Source: Pseudomonas sp.
Lineage (GTDB): Bacteria > Pseudomonadota > Gammaproteobacteria > Pseudomonadales > Pseudomonadaceae
DNA length: 15,914 nucleotides
Direction: 5' to 3'
NCBI GenBank assembly: GCA_030654635.1
Contig: JAURXE010000010.1
Location: forward strand, 1-15,914
The translations under genes were made by a program, and so were the position numbers. The notes below the pieces were generated by a model. The model was not told the DNA's origin. It made no database searches and saw only the letters and a list, made by a program, of their open reading frames with translations. Position 1 is the first letter of the stretch. Every line of letters begins with the position of its first letter. This document shows, one piece after another, positions 1 through 9,282 of this stretch.

Positions 1-986
1 GCCACAACACGGTGGATGCGATCAACGCCATGCTCGAGGGCCGCTCCAAGGTATTTATTGGCTTGGGCGGCAACTTCGCCCAGGCCACCCCGGACAGCCC
101 GCGCACCCACCAGGCGTTGCAGCAATGCGCGCTGACGGTGCAGATCAGCACCAAGCTCAATCGCAGCCACCTGACCTGCGGCCGGGACGCACTGATCCTG
201 CCGTGCCTGGGCCGCACCGACATCGACCGACAAGCCGGCGGGCCGCAAGCGGTGACGGTGGAAGACTCGTTCAGCATGGTGCACGCCTCCCATGGCCAGC
301 TCGAACCCATCTCAAAGCTGATGCGTTCGGAACCGGCGATAATCGCCGGCATTGCCCAAGCCACCCTCGGCACGCATCCAGTCGACTGGAGCGCGCTGAT
401 TGCCGACTACGACCGCATTCGTGAGCTGATCGCCGACACCCTCCCAGGTTTCAGCGACTTCAATCAGCGACTCAAACAACCAGGCGGTTTCTACCTGGGC
501 AATGCCGCCGCTGAGCGCCGCTGGCAAACCGCCAATGGCCGCGCCAACCTGATCGGCAACCCACTGCCCATCAGCCTGCTACATGCCAAGGTGCAACAGA
601 GCGGCGCGCAACCCGATCTGATCCTACAAACCCTGCGTTCCCACGACCAGTACAACACCACCATCTACGGCCTCGATGACCGCTACCGCGGGGTCAAGGG
701 CCAGCGCGAGGTGGTCTTGGTGAATGCCGAAGACATCCGCCGCCTGGGCTTTGTGGCGGGACAAAAGGTCGATATTTTTTCGCTGTGGGACGATGGCCAT
801 GAGCGCCGGGTGAATAACTTTACCCTGCTTGCTTTCGATACCCCCCAAGGCCAAGCGGCCGCCTATTACCCGGAGACCAATCCACTGGTGCCGCTCGACA
901 GCGTCGGCGTCGGCAGCCATACGCCGACCTCGAAGTTCGTTGCCATTCGCCTACGCGCCAGCCAAACCAGCGCACGGATTGTTTAA
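1..986 (+). CDS. FdhF/YdeP-family molybdopterin oxidoreductase, C-terminal part (5' truncated)
   Basis: This is an open frame entering from the left edge (frame of position 3, first codons H-N-T-V-D-A) and ending at TAA 984-986, giving 327 visible residues. It resembles the C-terminal part of the formate-dehydrogenase-H-like YdeP/FdhF family: the stretch VFIGLGGNFAQATPD, then an STKLNRSHL segment, and a terminal molybdopterin-dinucleotide-binding domain near GQREVVLVNAEDIRRLGF and NPLVPLDSVGVGSHTPTSK. Members bind bis-MGD and are predicted redox enzymes; E. coli YdeP is linked to acid resistance, but the substrate is not known to me. The iron-sulfur and catalytic N-terminal region lies outside the window, so the cofactor ligand cannot be checked. 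A GTG at 12 lies in frame but is internal, not a start. The next gene follows after 68 bp. Confidence 0.85.
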   Translation, partial: HNTVDAINAMLEGRSKVFIGLGGNFAQATPDSPRTHQALQQCALTVQISTKLNRSHLTCGRDALILPCLGRTDIDRQAGGPQAVTVEDSFSMVHASHGQLEPISKLMRSEPAIIAGIAQATLGTHPVDWSALIADYDRIRELIADTLPGFSDFNQRLKQPGGFYLGNAAAERRWQTANGRANLIGNPLPISLLHAKVQQSGAQPDLILQTLRSHDQYNTTIYGLDDRYRGVKGQREVVLVNAEDIRRLGFVAGQKVDIFSLWDDGHERRVNNFTLLAFDTPQGQAAAYYPETNPLVPLDSVGVGSHTPTSKFVAIRLRASQTSARIV

Positions 987-1019
987 CCCGGCGCAATGAC
1001 GGCCCTGCAAGCGCGCGGC

Positions 1020-1025
1020 TATACT
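1020..1025 (+). promoter_or_regulatory. Possible sigma-70 promoter (-10 TATACT)
   Basis: TATACT at 1020-1025 matches the -10 consensus at five of six positions. ATGACG at 996-1001 is a weak -35 match with an 18-bp spacer. It would start transcription near 1032, about 23 nt before the ATG at 1055, so the solute-binding-like gene may be transcribed separately from the oxidoreductase. This is sequence matching only. Confidence 0.4.
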
Positions 1026-1054
1026 TCGCGACTCGGCGGATAGAGTTCAATGCA

Positions 1055-1909
1055 ATGCGCGGTCTTCAATTATTGCTGGCGGCGTTGTTGGCCGGGCTGT
1101 TTACTGCGCAGCCGAGCCACGCCGCCGAGCTGCAACTCTGCCAATACGCGGCGGACAAATACGCCTACCGTCTCGAGCTGACCAAACTGATTCTGGCGCG
1201 CACCGCCGAGCGTTATGGCGAGCTGAGCATCGCCCCCAGCGCTCAAGCCGACCCCGCCCAAGAGCGCTGCCTGATGATGCTGCGCGACGGCTTGGTTGAC
1301 CTGGCTTTCGTGCCGCCCACCGATCAGCGCTTGCGCGACTTTGCCATGCTGCCCTACGACCTGCACGCCGGCATGCTCGGCTACCGACTGTTACTTATTC
1401 ACAAGGCCGATACCGAGCGCTTTGCCCAGGTGAATACGCTGGCCGAACTGCGTCTAATGACCGGTGGTTTTGGCAATCAATGGGGCGACTTTGTCCTGTT
1501 TGACCGCAACCAATTACCGGTAGTGGGGGTGGCCAATCCAGCTAACTTGCTGCCGATGCTCAACAAGCATCGCTTCGACTATTACCACCGTGGCCTGCAT
1601 GAGGCCTGGCCAGAACTCGAGGCGCATGCCGAGGAGTTTCCCGACTTAATCGTGGAGCCGCATCTGGCCTTGGTTTACGAATTGCCGGTGTATTACACCT
1701 TCAACCAACGCAACCCACAGCTCAAACAGCGCTTTGCCGATGGCCTGGCACAGGTGCAAGCCGACGGCAGTTTGCGTGCGTTGTTTTTGCGCCACTACGG
1801 CAAAATCGCCGAGCAGGCGCAGCTGCAAAAACGCACCCTGATACCACTCAATTATCCCAACCCGGCGGGCTTGGCGCCGACCGACACAAGTCTATGGTTA
1901 AGCCACTAA
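1055..1909 (+). CDS. Periplasmic solute-binding-like protein (SBP_bac_3-like fold), orphan
   Basis: The product has 284 residues. Residues 1-23 form a Sec signal peptide (hydrophobic LQLLLAALLAGLF core, cleavage after SHA), so it is periplasmic. The rest has the look of a type-3 extracellular solute-binding domain: an opening LQLCQYAADKYAYRLELTK segment, an LRDGLVDLAFVPPTD segment typical of the first lobe, a second lobe around NTLAELRLMTGGFGNQWGD, and a closing FADGLAQVQADGSLRALFLRHYG segment, as in amino-acid-binding proteins. Cys29 and Cys72 could form a disulfide. No permease or ATPase gene is adjacent, so a transport role is not supported by context. A sensory or binding role is equally possible. 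The ATG is preceded by only a weak Shine-Dalgarno (GATAGAG). The ligand cannot be told. Confidence 0.75.
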   Translation: MRGLQLLLAALLAGLFTAQPSHAAELQLCQYAADKYAYRLELTKLILARTAERYGELSIAPSAQADPAQERCLMMLRDGLVDLAFVPPTDQRLRDFAMLPYDLHAGMLGYRLLLIHKADTERFAQVNTLAELRLMTGGFGNQWGDFVLFDRNQLPVVGVANPANLLPMLNKHRFDYYHRGLHEAWPELEAHAEEFPDLIVEPHLALVYELPVYYTFNQRNPQLKQRFADGLAQVQADGSLRALFLRHYGKIAEQAQLQKRTLIPLNYPNPAGLAPTDTSLWLSH

Positions 1910-2068
1910 AACTGGACAACAATCGCCCCTCCGAGTTCCCGCCAAGCCCCCGCCGCTAAGCCTCCACCGCGCAGGCCGTGACCTTGCGCGCAGTCCCGAC
2001 GAATGGATTTGCCAAGCGCCAAACAGCTGGTCAGCATGCGCGGCATATCCACCCACGAGCGCAATGTC

Positions 2069-2545
2069 ATGAAGTTCGCAGCAGTGTTTCTTCTCCCTCT
2101 TACTTTGTCTGCCGGCCTGGCACTGGCGGGCAGCAATACCGAAACCGCAGTTGGCGGCGCCCTCGGTGGCGTGCTGGGTACTGTGGTCGGTGAACAGCTT
2201 GGTGGCAGCACCGGCGCGGCGATCGGCGCCGGTGTCGGTGGCGCGGCCGGTAGCGCAGTTGGTGCGAACAAAAACAACCGCACTGAAGCGGCGATTGGTG
2301 GCGGCCTCGGCGCAGCCGGCGGCCAAGTCATCGGCAACAAGGTGGGCGGCAGTACCGGTGGCATTCTCGGTGCCGGTGTGGGCGGCGCGGCGGGCGGCGC
2401 CCTCGGCAACGCCTATGGCGGCGACGAAGATGATGATGATGATCATCGCTCCGGCGGCTCGCGCTATCGCGACGGCGACCACGACAATGGCTATCACCGC
2501 GGCCATAAAAAGAAGCACCACAAGAAGCACCACCACGACGATTGA
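2069..2545 (+). CDS. Secreted glycine-zipper protein with Asp run and His/Lys-rich tail
   Basis: I start the protein at the ATG at 2069 (158 residues), because it opens directly into a signal peptide (MKFAAVFLLPLTLSAGLALA, cut before GS). The frame is open back to 2003, but those residues would bury the signal peptide. The body is two tandem copies of a 48-residue glycine-zipper unit (residues 24-71 and 72-119). Each starts TE(T/A)A(V/I)GG and contains GGSTG and GAGVGGAAG, a pattern that packs helices in membranes or oligomers. After this come a run of five Asp and a charged tail rich in His and Lys (last 13 residues: seven His, four Lys, two Asp), a possible metal- or polyanion-binding segment. 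Related glycine-zipper proteins are envelope-associated. It is monocistronic: a terminator follows at 2567-2596. The specific function is unknown. Confidence 0.8.
   Translation: MKFAAVFLLPLTLSAGLALAGSNTETAVGGALGGVLGTVVGEQLGGSTGAAIGAGVGGAAGSAVGANKNNRTEAAIGGGLGAAGGQVIGNKVGGSTGGILGAGVGGAAGGALGNAYGGDEDDDDDHRSGGSRYRDGDHDNGYHRGHKKKHHKKHHHDD
2138..2425 (+). repeat. Two in-frame 144-bp coding repeats (glycine-zipper units)
   Basis: Unit 1 is 2138-2281 and unit 2 is 2282-2425. The two encode 48-residue segments that align without gaps, with the GGSTG and GAGVGGAAG cores identical. The nucleotide copies have diverged, so the duplication is not recent. Confidence 0.75.
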
Positions 2546-2566
2546 TTGTTAAGCACTACACGACCA

Positions 2567-2596
2567 AGCCCGGCCACTGCGCCGGGCTTTTTCTTT
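2567..2596 (+). terminator. Rho-independent terminator of the glycine-zipper gene
   Basis: An 8-bp perfect stem (AGCCCGGC 2567-2574 with GCCGGGCT 2581-2588) with a 6-nt loop is followed by a T-rich tail (TTTTCTTT). It lies 22 nt after the stop codon. Confidence 0.85.
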
Positions 2597-2706
2597 GTAC
2601 CCCAGAGGTTGCGTCTAAGCCTGCTGGAGCTATCGCTAATCCGTATAACCCACTCTCTGAAATTCGTTTTAGTATCAAACCATAAGCACGACAGAAGAGG
2701 ACGCAT

Positions 2707-2950
2707 ATGCAGATAGCCCGATTCAACAGCAGCTTGCCGCTCTCGACGCAGATCACTCAAAGCAACAAAAGCGGCGCAGGCACCTGAACCCCCGGTGAAG
2801 CCGGAACAGATAAGCCGCGTCGTCGGTCGCGCCAGTGATCGAGTCAACCAGTTCCAAGTCGGCTGCGTACAAGGTCAGACCAAAAACCGAAGGTTTATCG
2901 CTCAGTAATGCAGTGCGTACTACCAGCAAAGCCAATCAACATTTACATGA
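2707..2950 (+). pseudogene. Possible remnant of a small, multiply frameshifted Pseudomonas protein gene
   Basis: A good Shine-Dalgarno (AGAAGAGGA, ending at 2701) precedes an ATG at 2707, which opens MQIARFNSSLPLSTQITQ and stops after 26 codons (TGA 2785-2787). Protein-like text continues in the next frame (about 2771-2905: PEQISRVVGRASDRVNQFQ), and then in the third frame (about 2835-2950: KTEGLSLSNAVRT). Three consecutive frames each carrying plausible text behind one good start suggest a decayed gene of roughly 80-100 residues. The alternative is a genuine 26-residue peptide or chance. I know of short Pseudomonas proteins with similar starts but cannot confirm a match. Confidence 0.3.
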
Positions 2951-3012
2951 CACATCAGCAAAAGTAAGGTTGAAAGCGCATCTGGATCTGAGCAAACCGC
3001 ACTGCATGTGCG

Positions 3013-3021
3013 TGATAAAAT
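3013..3021 (+). promoter_or_regulatory. Possible extended -10 promoter element
   Basis: TGA-TAAAAT (TG at 3013-3014, hexamer 3016-3021) fits an extended -10 element (TGn plus -10). There is no convincing -35. Transcription would begin near 3028 and reach the terminator at 3153-3174, giving a transcript of about 145 nt. Confidence 0.3.
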
Positions 3022-3027
3022 AACCGG

Positions 3028-3174
3028 TAGCGGATTGACCGACATTACAGATAACAACGGCCTGCAAAGGCCACCCGCAGACGAACAACCGGGAAACCGG
3101 AGTTACACCTTAATACCGGTGCTGATCTGCACCACGCAGACACGCACAAACAACCGCCTACGGGCGGTTTTTTT
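3028..3174 (+). ncRNA. Candidate structured small RNA ending in an intrinsic terminator
   Basis: No gene reads through here, but four hairpins follow each other: GGCC/GGCC at 3059-3072, CCGG with a GAAA tetraloop at 3089-3100, GGTGC/GCACC at 3118-3133, and the terminator stem ACCGCC/GGCGGT at 3153-3168 with seven Ts. A further hairpin, CGCAC/GTGCG (2998-3012), lies just before the possible promoter. Unpaired linkers are A/C-rich (ATAACAAC, ACAAACAA). No coding gene upstream explains the terminator, which supports an independent transcript. I do not recognise the family. The 5' end is a guess from the -10 element. Confidence 0.4.
3153..3174 (+). terminator. Rho-independent terminator (orphan)
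   Basis: The stem ACCGCC (3153-3158) / GGCGGT (3163-3168) with loop TACG runs into a T tract to 3174. No intact gene lies upstream on this strand within 600 bp, so it probably ends a small RNA. On the minus strand it could weakly stop RecQ transcripts (TTGTTTG tail). Confidence 0.85.
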
Positions 3175-3258
3175 ATGGTTCTACAGCCGTTATGCGTTGT
3201 GAGAACCCCTTTCGCTAGAGGGCATTAGCCTTGATAGCTGCGCTGTCTGCACCGACCC

Positions 3259-3283
3259 ATCGCGGATAAATCCGCTCCTACAA
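3259..3283 (-). repeat. REP element of Pseudomonas type
   Basis: Read on the minus strand this is TGTAGGAGCGGATTTATCCG plus a few bases, with the GCGGATTTATCCGC dyad. This matches the short extragenic palindromes known in many Pseudomonas genomes. It lies between the orphan terminator and the 3' end of the RecQ-family gene. Confidence 0.75.
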
Positions 3284-3302
3284 GGTTGGCCAGCCGATGA
3301 AA

Positions 3303-5240
<1,938 letters not shown>

Positions 5241-5310
5241 AAGCTGTCACTCCGTTGACCGCGCCTGGGGCCATAAGGGTAGCGCGGCAGGAGAAGTCTG
5301 CGCGGCGCCG

Positions 5311-5316
5311 ATAATA
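5311..5316 (-). promoter_or_regulatory. Possible -10 element for the RecQ-family gene
   Basis: TATTAT on the minus strand (5 of 6 match) stands out in a GC-rich region about 70 bp before the helicase start. There is no clear -35. Confidence 0.3.
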
Positions 5317-5452
5317 GCCCGTCGCGCCGCGCGAAGCTGTGCCGATAGCGTCGCGACACCGCCGTCTCGGTCAAAGCCCGGCGACGTCGGGCTGGGCGCG
5401 CGGTTCCAGTCAAGCTAGGCTAGTGACCTTTTCAGCGCAGGGGAATGCCGCC

Positions 5453-6133
5453 ATGACCGACCAGCCCGACAACCAAGCCACCGGCCCACTCGGCGACGAA
5501 CCGCTCACCAGCAGCGAAGCGCGGGTGCTCGGTTGCCTGATCGAAAAACAGGCCACCACCCCGGAAAGTTACCCGCTGACGCTCAACGCCGTGGTACTGG
5601 CATGCAACCAAAAAACCAGCCGCGAACCACTGATGAGCCTCACCCCCGGGCAAGTCGGCCAGAGCCTGCGCAGCCTCGAAGGCCGTGGCCTGGCGCGCCT
5701 GGTGATGGGCAGCCGCGCCGATCGCTGGGAGCAACGCTGCGAGAAAACCCTGGAGCTGGTGCCGGCGCAAGTCATCCTCAGCGGTCTGTTGCTATTGCGT
5801 GGCCCGCAAACCCTGAATGAACTGCTGACCCGCAGCCAGCGCATGCACGACTTCGACGACATTGCCGACCTGCAGCACCAGCTTGAACGCTTAATCGCCC
5901 GCGGCATCGCCTGCCAATTGCCACGCCAAACCGGTCAGCGCGAAGAGCGCTATATGCATCTGCTCGGCAACCCGGCCGATCTGCAAGCCGCCCTCAGCGC
6001 CCGCCCGGCCGAGCGCAGCGACAGCCACGGCAGCAGCGGCAGCAGCGCCGAACGCTTCGAAGCCCTGGAAGCGCGCATCGTCGCTCTGGAAGAACGCCTG
6101 GCACGACTCGAAGCGACAGACGACAACATCTAG
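5453..6133 (+). CDS. yceH: YceH family (DUF480) protein
   Basis: The product has 226 residues. The family signature is at the N-terminus: [16 protein letters not shown], then [20 protein letters not shown] and TSREP, as in E. coli YceH. The family fold is a pair of winged-helix domains. The second one here covers [25 protein letters not shown] and ends near ERYMHLL. The role is not established. The C-terminus (about 195-226) is a Ser/Gly linker and a Leu/Glu heptad-like helix ([18 protein letters not shown]), probably a coiled coil. I start at ATG 5453 (AGGGG about 10 nt upstream, family-like N-terminus) rather than at the upstream in-frame ATG 5339, whose added residues do not look coding. 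It ends just before a symmetrical terminator. Confidence 0.9.
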   Translation: MTDQPDNQATGPLGDEPLTSSEARVLGCLIEKQATTPESYPLTLNAVVLACNQKTSREPLMSLTPGQVGQSLRSLEGRGLARLVMGSRADRWEQRCEKTLELVPAQVILSGLLLLRGPQTLNELLTRSQRMHDFDDIADLQHQLERLIARGIACQLPRQTGQREERYMHLLGNPADLQAALSARPAERSDSHGSSGSSAERFEALEARIVALEERLARLEATDDNI

Positions 6134-6148
6134 GCTCTGTTGCCGACG

Positions 6149-6180
6149 AAAAAAAGCGTGCCCGCGGGCACGCTTTTTTA
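6149..6180. terminator. Bidirectional terminator between yceH and the convergent chemoreceptor gene
   Basis: GCGTGCCCGCGGGCACGC (6156-6173) is a perfect palindrome flanked by an A run on the left and a T run on the right. It works as an intrinsic terminator in both directions and serves both convergent genes. Confidence 0.93.
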
Positions 6181-6204
6181 GTCCTCTCGATTGCGCACCG
6201 AGTC

Positions 6205-7833
6205 TTAGCTGGCCAGCGAGAAGCGCGCCACCGAACCGTTCAGGGCGACCGCCATGCGCGACAGCTCCTGCCCGGCGATATCGGTATGCCGCGCACCATC
6301 AAGCACCTGCTGGGACAGGTCGCGAATGCCGATCAGATTGCGGTCCACCTCACGGGCCACCTGCGCCTGCTGCTCCGAGGCACTGGCGATCATCAGATTG
6401 CGCTCGTTGATCTGCGAGATCGACTGGGTAATTTCCTCCAGCGCTTCGCCTGCCGAACGAGCCACCTCCAGCGTCGCACTGGCCAAGCAGTTACTGCTGT
6501 GCATGGCCGTCACCGCTTCGTCGGTGTCATGTCGGATTGCGCCGATCATCTGTTCGATCTCTTCGGTGGACTGCTGGGTGCGATGAGCCAGTGCCCGCAC
6601 TTCATCGGCCACCACAGCAAAGCCGCGCCCGGCATCACCTGCTCGCGCGGCTTCGATGGCCGCATTCAGGGCCAGCAGATTGGTCTGATCGGCAATCGAA
6701 CGGATGACCTCCAGTACCCGACTGATCTCATGTACGCGGCCAGCCAGGTGCTCAATGCATTGCGAGGTGTCGGTGACACCGCGGGCCAGGGCACTGATCG
6801 ACTCCACGGTCTTCAGCACTTGCACGCGCCCGCGCTGGGCAGACTGTTCGGACTGCAACGAAGCTTCGGAGGTGCTCACCGCGTTGCGCGCCACATCATC
6901 CACCGCAGCGGTCATCTGGTTGACCGCCGTGGCCGCCTGTTCGATTTCCTCACTTTGGCGTTGCAGGTTAGCGGTGGTTTCACTGCTCACGGCGCTCAGT
7001 TCTTCCGAGGAGGACGCCACCTGATCAACCGAATCGGAAATCTGCCGCACGATATCGCTGAGGCTCTGCTGCATGCCCTGCATGTCCGCCATCAGGCTGT
7101 CCGTATCGCCGGCACGCACCGGCACCTGGCCGGTCAGGTCGCCCATGGCAATCTGCCGGACGATCTGCGCGGCAGTAAGCGGCTCGCCGCCCAGCGGTCG
7201 GGTCACGCTGCGGGTGACTATCAGTGCCGCAGCCACCACCAGCGCCAAACACACCAGGAGAATACCGAGCATGGTGGCGCGCACATTGGTGTAAACCGCC
7301 ACCGCCGTGGTGCCACGCTGGGCAAATACCTCGGACTGCAGCGCCATCAGACCATTCAGGCTCTCATAAACCTGCAACTCGGCCGGTATCACGCGGGCCT
7401 GCAACACGGCATGGGCCTGCTCTGCCTGCCCCTGCTGAAGCAGCGCCAGGGTTTCAGTGAAGGCCGCCACATAGGCTTCCCGGTGCGCCTTGAGCTGACG
7501 AAACAATGCCTGGCCCTTGGGCAGATAAAGCAGCGGCCCAAGGGTATCCATGGCCTGGCTGATGCGTTGTTTGGTCACCTGCACCGACTCGCTGGCCTGG
7601 ACATTGTCCTTGTTCAGCAGCAGATCCCGAGTATTGCGCGCGTTGTCGCGCACGCCGGTGGCGATCTGCATGATCGGTTCGATCTTCGGCCAATCCTGAT
7701 TGACGATGGTGGTGGCCTGATCACGCAGGGTCGCCAGATTGCTCAGCCCATACAGCGCCAGCAACAGCAGCCCTAGCGGCGCAATGCTGAAACCGAGAAA
7801 CATGCGCACTGCCGTTGTCAGTTTGAAGTTCAT
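6205..7833 (-). CDS. Methyl-accepting chemotaxis protein with four-helix-bundle-type sensor
   Basis: The product has 542 residues and is an inner-membrane chemoreceptor. TM1 is about 10-32. The periplasmic domain of about 155 residues is helical and cysteine-free ([32 protein letters not shown]), resembling the 4HB sensor class. TM2 is about 186-206. The TRPLGGEP junction opens the HAMP domain (about 208-262), with IAMGDL inside it. The cytoplasmic signalling domain has the conserved tip [20 protein letters not shown] (380-399). It signals through CheA/CheW to the flagellar motor or another Che pathway. There is no C-terminal CheR-docking pentapeptide (ends RFSLAS). The ligand is unknown. The start has AAGGAA about 7-8 nt upstream. 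It is divergent from the DUF808 gene, 255 bp away. Confidence 0.93.
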   Translation of the reverse strand: MNFKLTTAVRMFLGFSIAPLGLLLLALYGLSNLATLRDQATTIVNQDWPKIEPIMQIATGVRDNARNTRDLLLNKDNVQASESVQVTKQRISQAMDTLGPLLYLPKGQALFRQLKAHREAYVAAFTETLALLQQGQAEQAHAVLQARVIPAELQVYESLNGLMALQSEVFAQRGTTAVAVYTNVRATMLGILLVCLALVVAAALIVTRSVTRPLGGEPLTAAQIVRQIAMGDLTGQVPVRAGDTDSLMADMQGMQQSLSDIVRQISDSVDQVASSSEELSAVSSETTANLQRQSEEIEQAATAVNQMTAAVDDVARNAVSTSEASLQSEQSAQRGRVQVLKTVESISALARGVTDTSQCIEHLAGRVHEISRVLEVIRSIADQTNLLALNAAIEAARAGDAGRGFAVVADEVRALAHRTQQSTEEIEQMIGAIRHDTDEAVTAMHSSNCLASATLEVARSAGEALEEITQSISQINERNLMIASASEQQAQVAREVDRNLIGIRDLSQQVLDGARHTDIAGQELSRMAVALNGSVARFSLAS

Positions 7834-7881
7834 ATGAGGGTTCCTTGCGTGAGCCCGACCCTTCGATCAAGGCTAGTCAAA

Positions 7882-7922
7882 GCGACGTCGTGTACCGTCT
7901 CGGCCGACGGACTGCACGTCGC
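7882..7922. promoter_or_regulatory. Imperfect dyad upstream of the chemoreceptor gene
   Basis: GCGACGT (7882-7888) pairs with ACGTCGC (7916-7922), and inside it CCGTC (7895-7899) pairs with GACGG (7906-7910). It sits about 50 bp before the minus-strand chemoreceptor start. It could be an operator or a leader hairpin. No regulator is suggested, and the rest of 7834-8088 shows nothing clear. Confidence 0.25.
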
Positions 7923-8088
7923 AAAACATGACCGACCGTGCAGCTTAATCCGCGACGCGGGCGACGCCTCTTGACCAAAATCAATTAGCTTTTCGGCATG
8001 CGGCTTTACCCGACCTCGGCAATGCCTTCTAATCGCCACACCTCATGCCCGATTACGCGGCATAGCCCACACCCCCAGGAACAACCCA

Positions 8089-9027
8089 ATGGCCGGCAGC
8101 AGCCTCTTCACCCTGATTGATGACATCGCCAGCGTGCTCGACGACGTGGCGCTGATGACTAAAGTGGCGGCCAAGAAAACCGCCGGCGTGCTCGGTGACG
8201 ACCTGGCCCTCAACGCCCAGCAAGTGGCCGGCGTGAATGCCGACCGCGAATTACCGGTGGTCTGGGCGGTGGCCAAAGGCTCGTTCAAGAACAAGCTGAT
8301 CCTAGTGCCGGCGGCGCTGCTGATCGGCACCTTCGCCTCGTGGGCGGTGATACCACTGCTGATGCTGGGCGGCGCCTACCTGTGCTTTGAAGGTTTCGAG
8401 AAACTCGCCCACAAGTACCTGCGCAACGCCGACAGCGACGCCGCCCATCATGCCGAGTTGGTCGATGCGCTCAGCGACCCGGCGGTTGATTTGCTGGCCT
8501 TTGAGCAAGACAAGATTCGCGGCGCGGTGCGTACCGATTTTATTCTGTCGGCGGAAATCATCGTCATCACCCTCGGCACCGTGGCCGGCGAACCCTTTAT
8601 CAAGCAATTCACCGTACTGGCCTTGATCGCCATAGTGATGACCGTCGGCGTTTATGGCTTGGTGGCCGGCATCGTCAAACTTGACGACGCCGGTCTCTAC
8701 CTCAGCCGCAAAACCTCCAGTGCCCTGCGCGCCCTCGGCAACCTGCTGCTCAGCGCCGCGCCCTGGCTGATGAAAAGCCTGTCGGTGATCGGCACTGCGG
8801 CAATGTTTATGGTCGGCGGCGGTATCCTCACCCACGGCGTCCCGGCGGCCCACCACCTGCTCGAACAACTGGCCACCAGCGCCGGCAATCTGCCCGCCAT
8901 TGGCAGCGTGCTGGCGGTGCTTACCGCGCCAGTACTGAACGGCTTGGCCGGCATAGTGGCCGGCGCAGTGGTGCTGGCACTGGTCAGTGTCGCCAGCCGG
9001 ATCTGGAGCGCGGTTAAGGGCAGCTAA
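8089..9027 (+). CDS. yedI: DUF808 family inner-membrane protein (YedI-like)
   Basis: The product has 312 residues, close to E. coli YedI in length. The N-terminus MAGSSLFTLIDDIASVLDDV and the following KVAAKKTAGVLGDDLALNAQ are the conserved DUF808 opening. After it come hydrophobic segments at about 69-100 (two spans), 151-166, 175-197, 232-250 and 272-303, separated by a charged stretch (101-150) with FEGFEKLAHK. The product is a multipass membrane protein of unknown function; no transport motif is visible. The ATG is preceded by AGGA at 8 nt. A GC-rich hairpin lies 20 nt after the stop. It stands alone on its strand and nothing nearby suggests a partner. Confidence 0.88.
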   Translation: MAGSSLFTLIDDIASVLDDVALMTKVAAKKTAGVLGDDLALNAQQVAGVNADRELPVVWAVAKGSFKNKLILVPAALLIGTFASWAVIPLLMLGGAYLCFEGFEKLAHKYLRNADSDAAHHAELVDALSDPAVDLLAFEQDKIRGAVRTDFILSAEIIVITLGTVAGEPFIKQFTVLALIAIVMTVGVYGLVAGIVKLDDAGLYLSRKTSSALRALGNLLLSAAPWLMKSLSVIGTAAMFMVGGGILTHGVPAAHHLLEQLATSAGNLPAIGSVLAVLTAPVLNGLAGIVAGAVVLALVSVASRIWSAVKGS

Positions 9028-9047
9028 GACTGGCTCTCTGAATGGCT

Positions 9048-9066
9048 GGCGGCATTTCCGGCCGCC
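9048..9066 (+). terminator. GC-rich stem-loop after the DUF808 gene, no T tract
   Basis: GGCGGC (9048-9053) and GCCGCC (9061-9066) form a perfect 6-bp stem with a 7-nt loop 20 nt after the stop. A second hairpin, AAGGGC/GCCCTT (9083-9104), follows. Without a T run it is a weak terminator or an RNA-protecting hairpin. Confidence 0.3.
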
Positions 9067-9282
9067 TGCAGGTCGCCAGAATAAGGGCGCGCGGCTCAGC
9101 CCTTGAGTCGCAAGCACGTCAGACGCCGAGCAACCGCCGCGCCCTAGCGCCGATTTAACAGGCGACGGCCTCCCAGCAAAGCTCGTCTAAGCTCCACCAC
9201 TCCAGACGACAGAATCTTCGGCAAACAATCCAAAAATGTTTACAGCCGAAGGTTTATCGCCAACCGCAATGGAGTGTTACCC

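Noticed and set aside
1898..2536. 212-codon minus-strand frame opposite the glycine-zipper gene
   Set aside because: Gly/Ala codon repeats on one strand read as Ala/Pro/Thr on the other. The plus-strand product has a signal peptide, tandem repeats and a terminator, so the plus strand is the gene.
3008..3202. 64-codon plus-strand frame over the candidate RNA
   Set aside because: It runs through the terminator hairpin and T tract, which a real coding region would not do, and it has no ribosome site.
6286..7776. 496-codon open frame opposite the first chemoreceptor
   Set aside because: It is a shadow of a strongly conserved chemoreceptor. The translation is His/Arg/Leu/Gln-rich with no recognisable domain and no ribosome site.
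9222..9252. Possible FliA (sigma-28) promoter before the Cache/chemoreceptor operon (CAAA ... GCCGAAGG)
   Set aside because: The -10 part departs from GCCGATAA and the spacing to CAAA is 19 bp instead of about 15.
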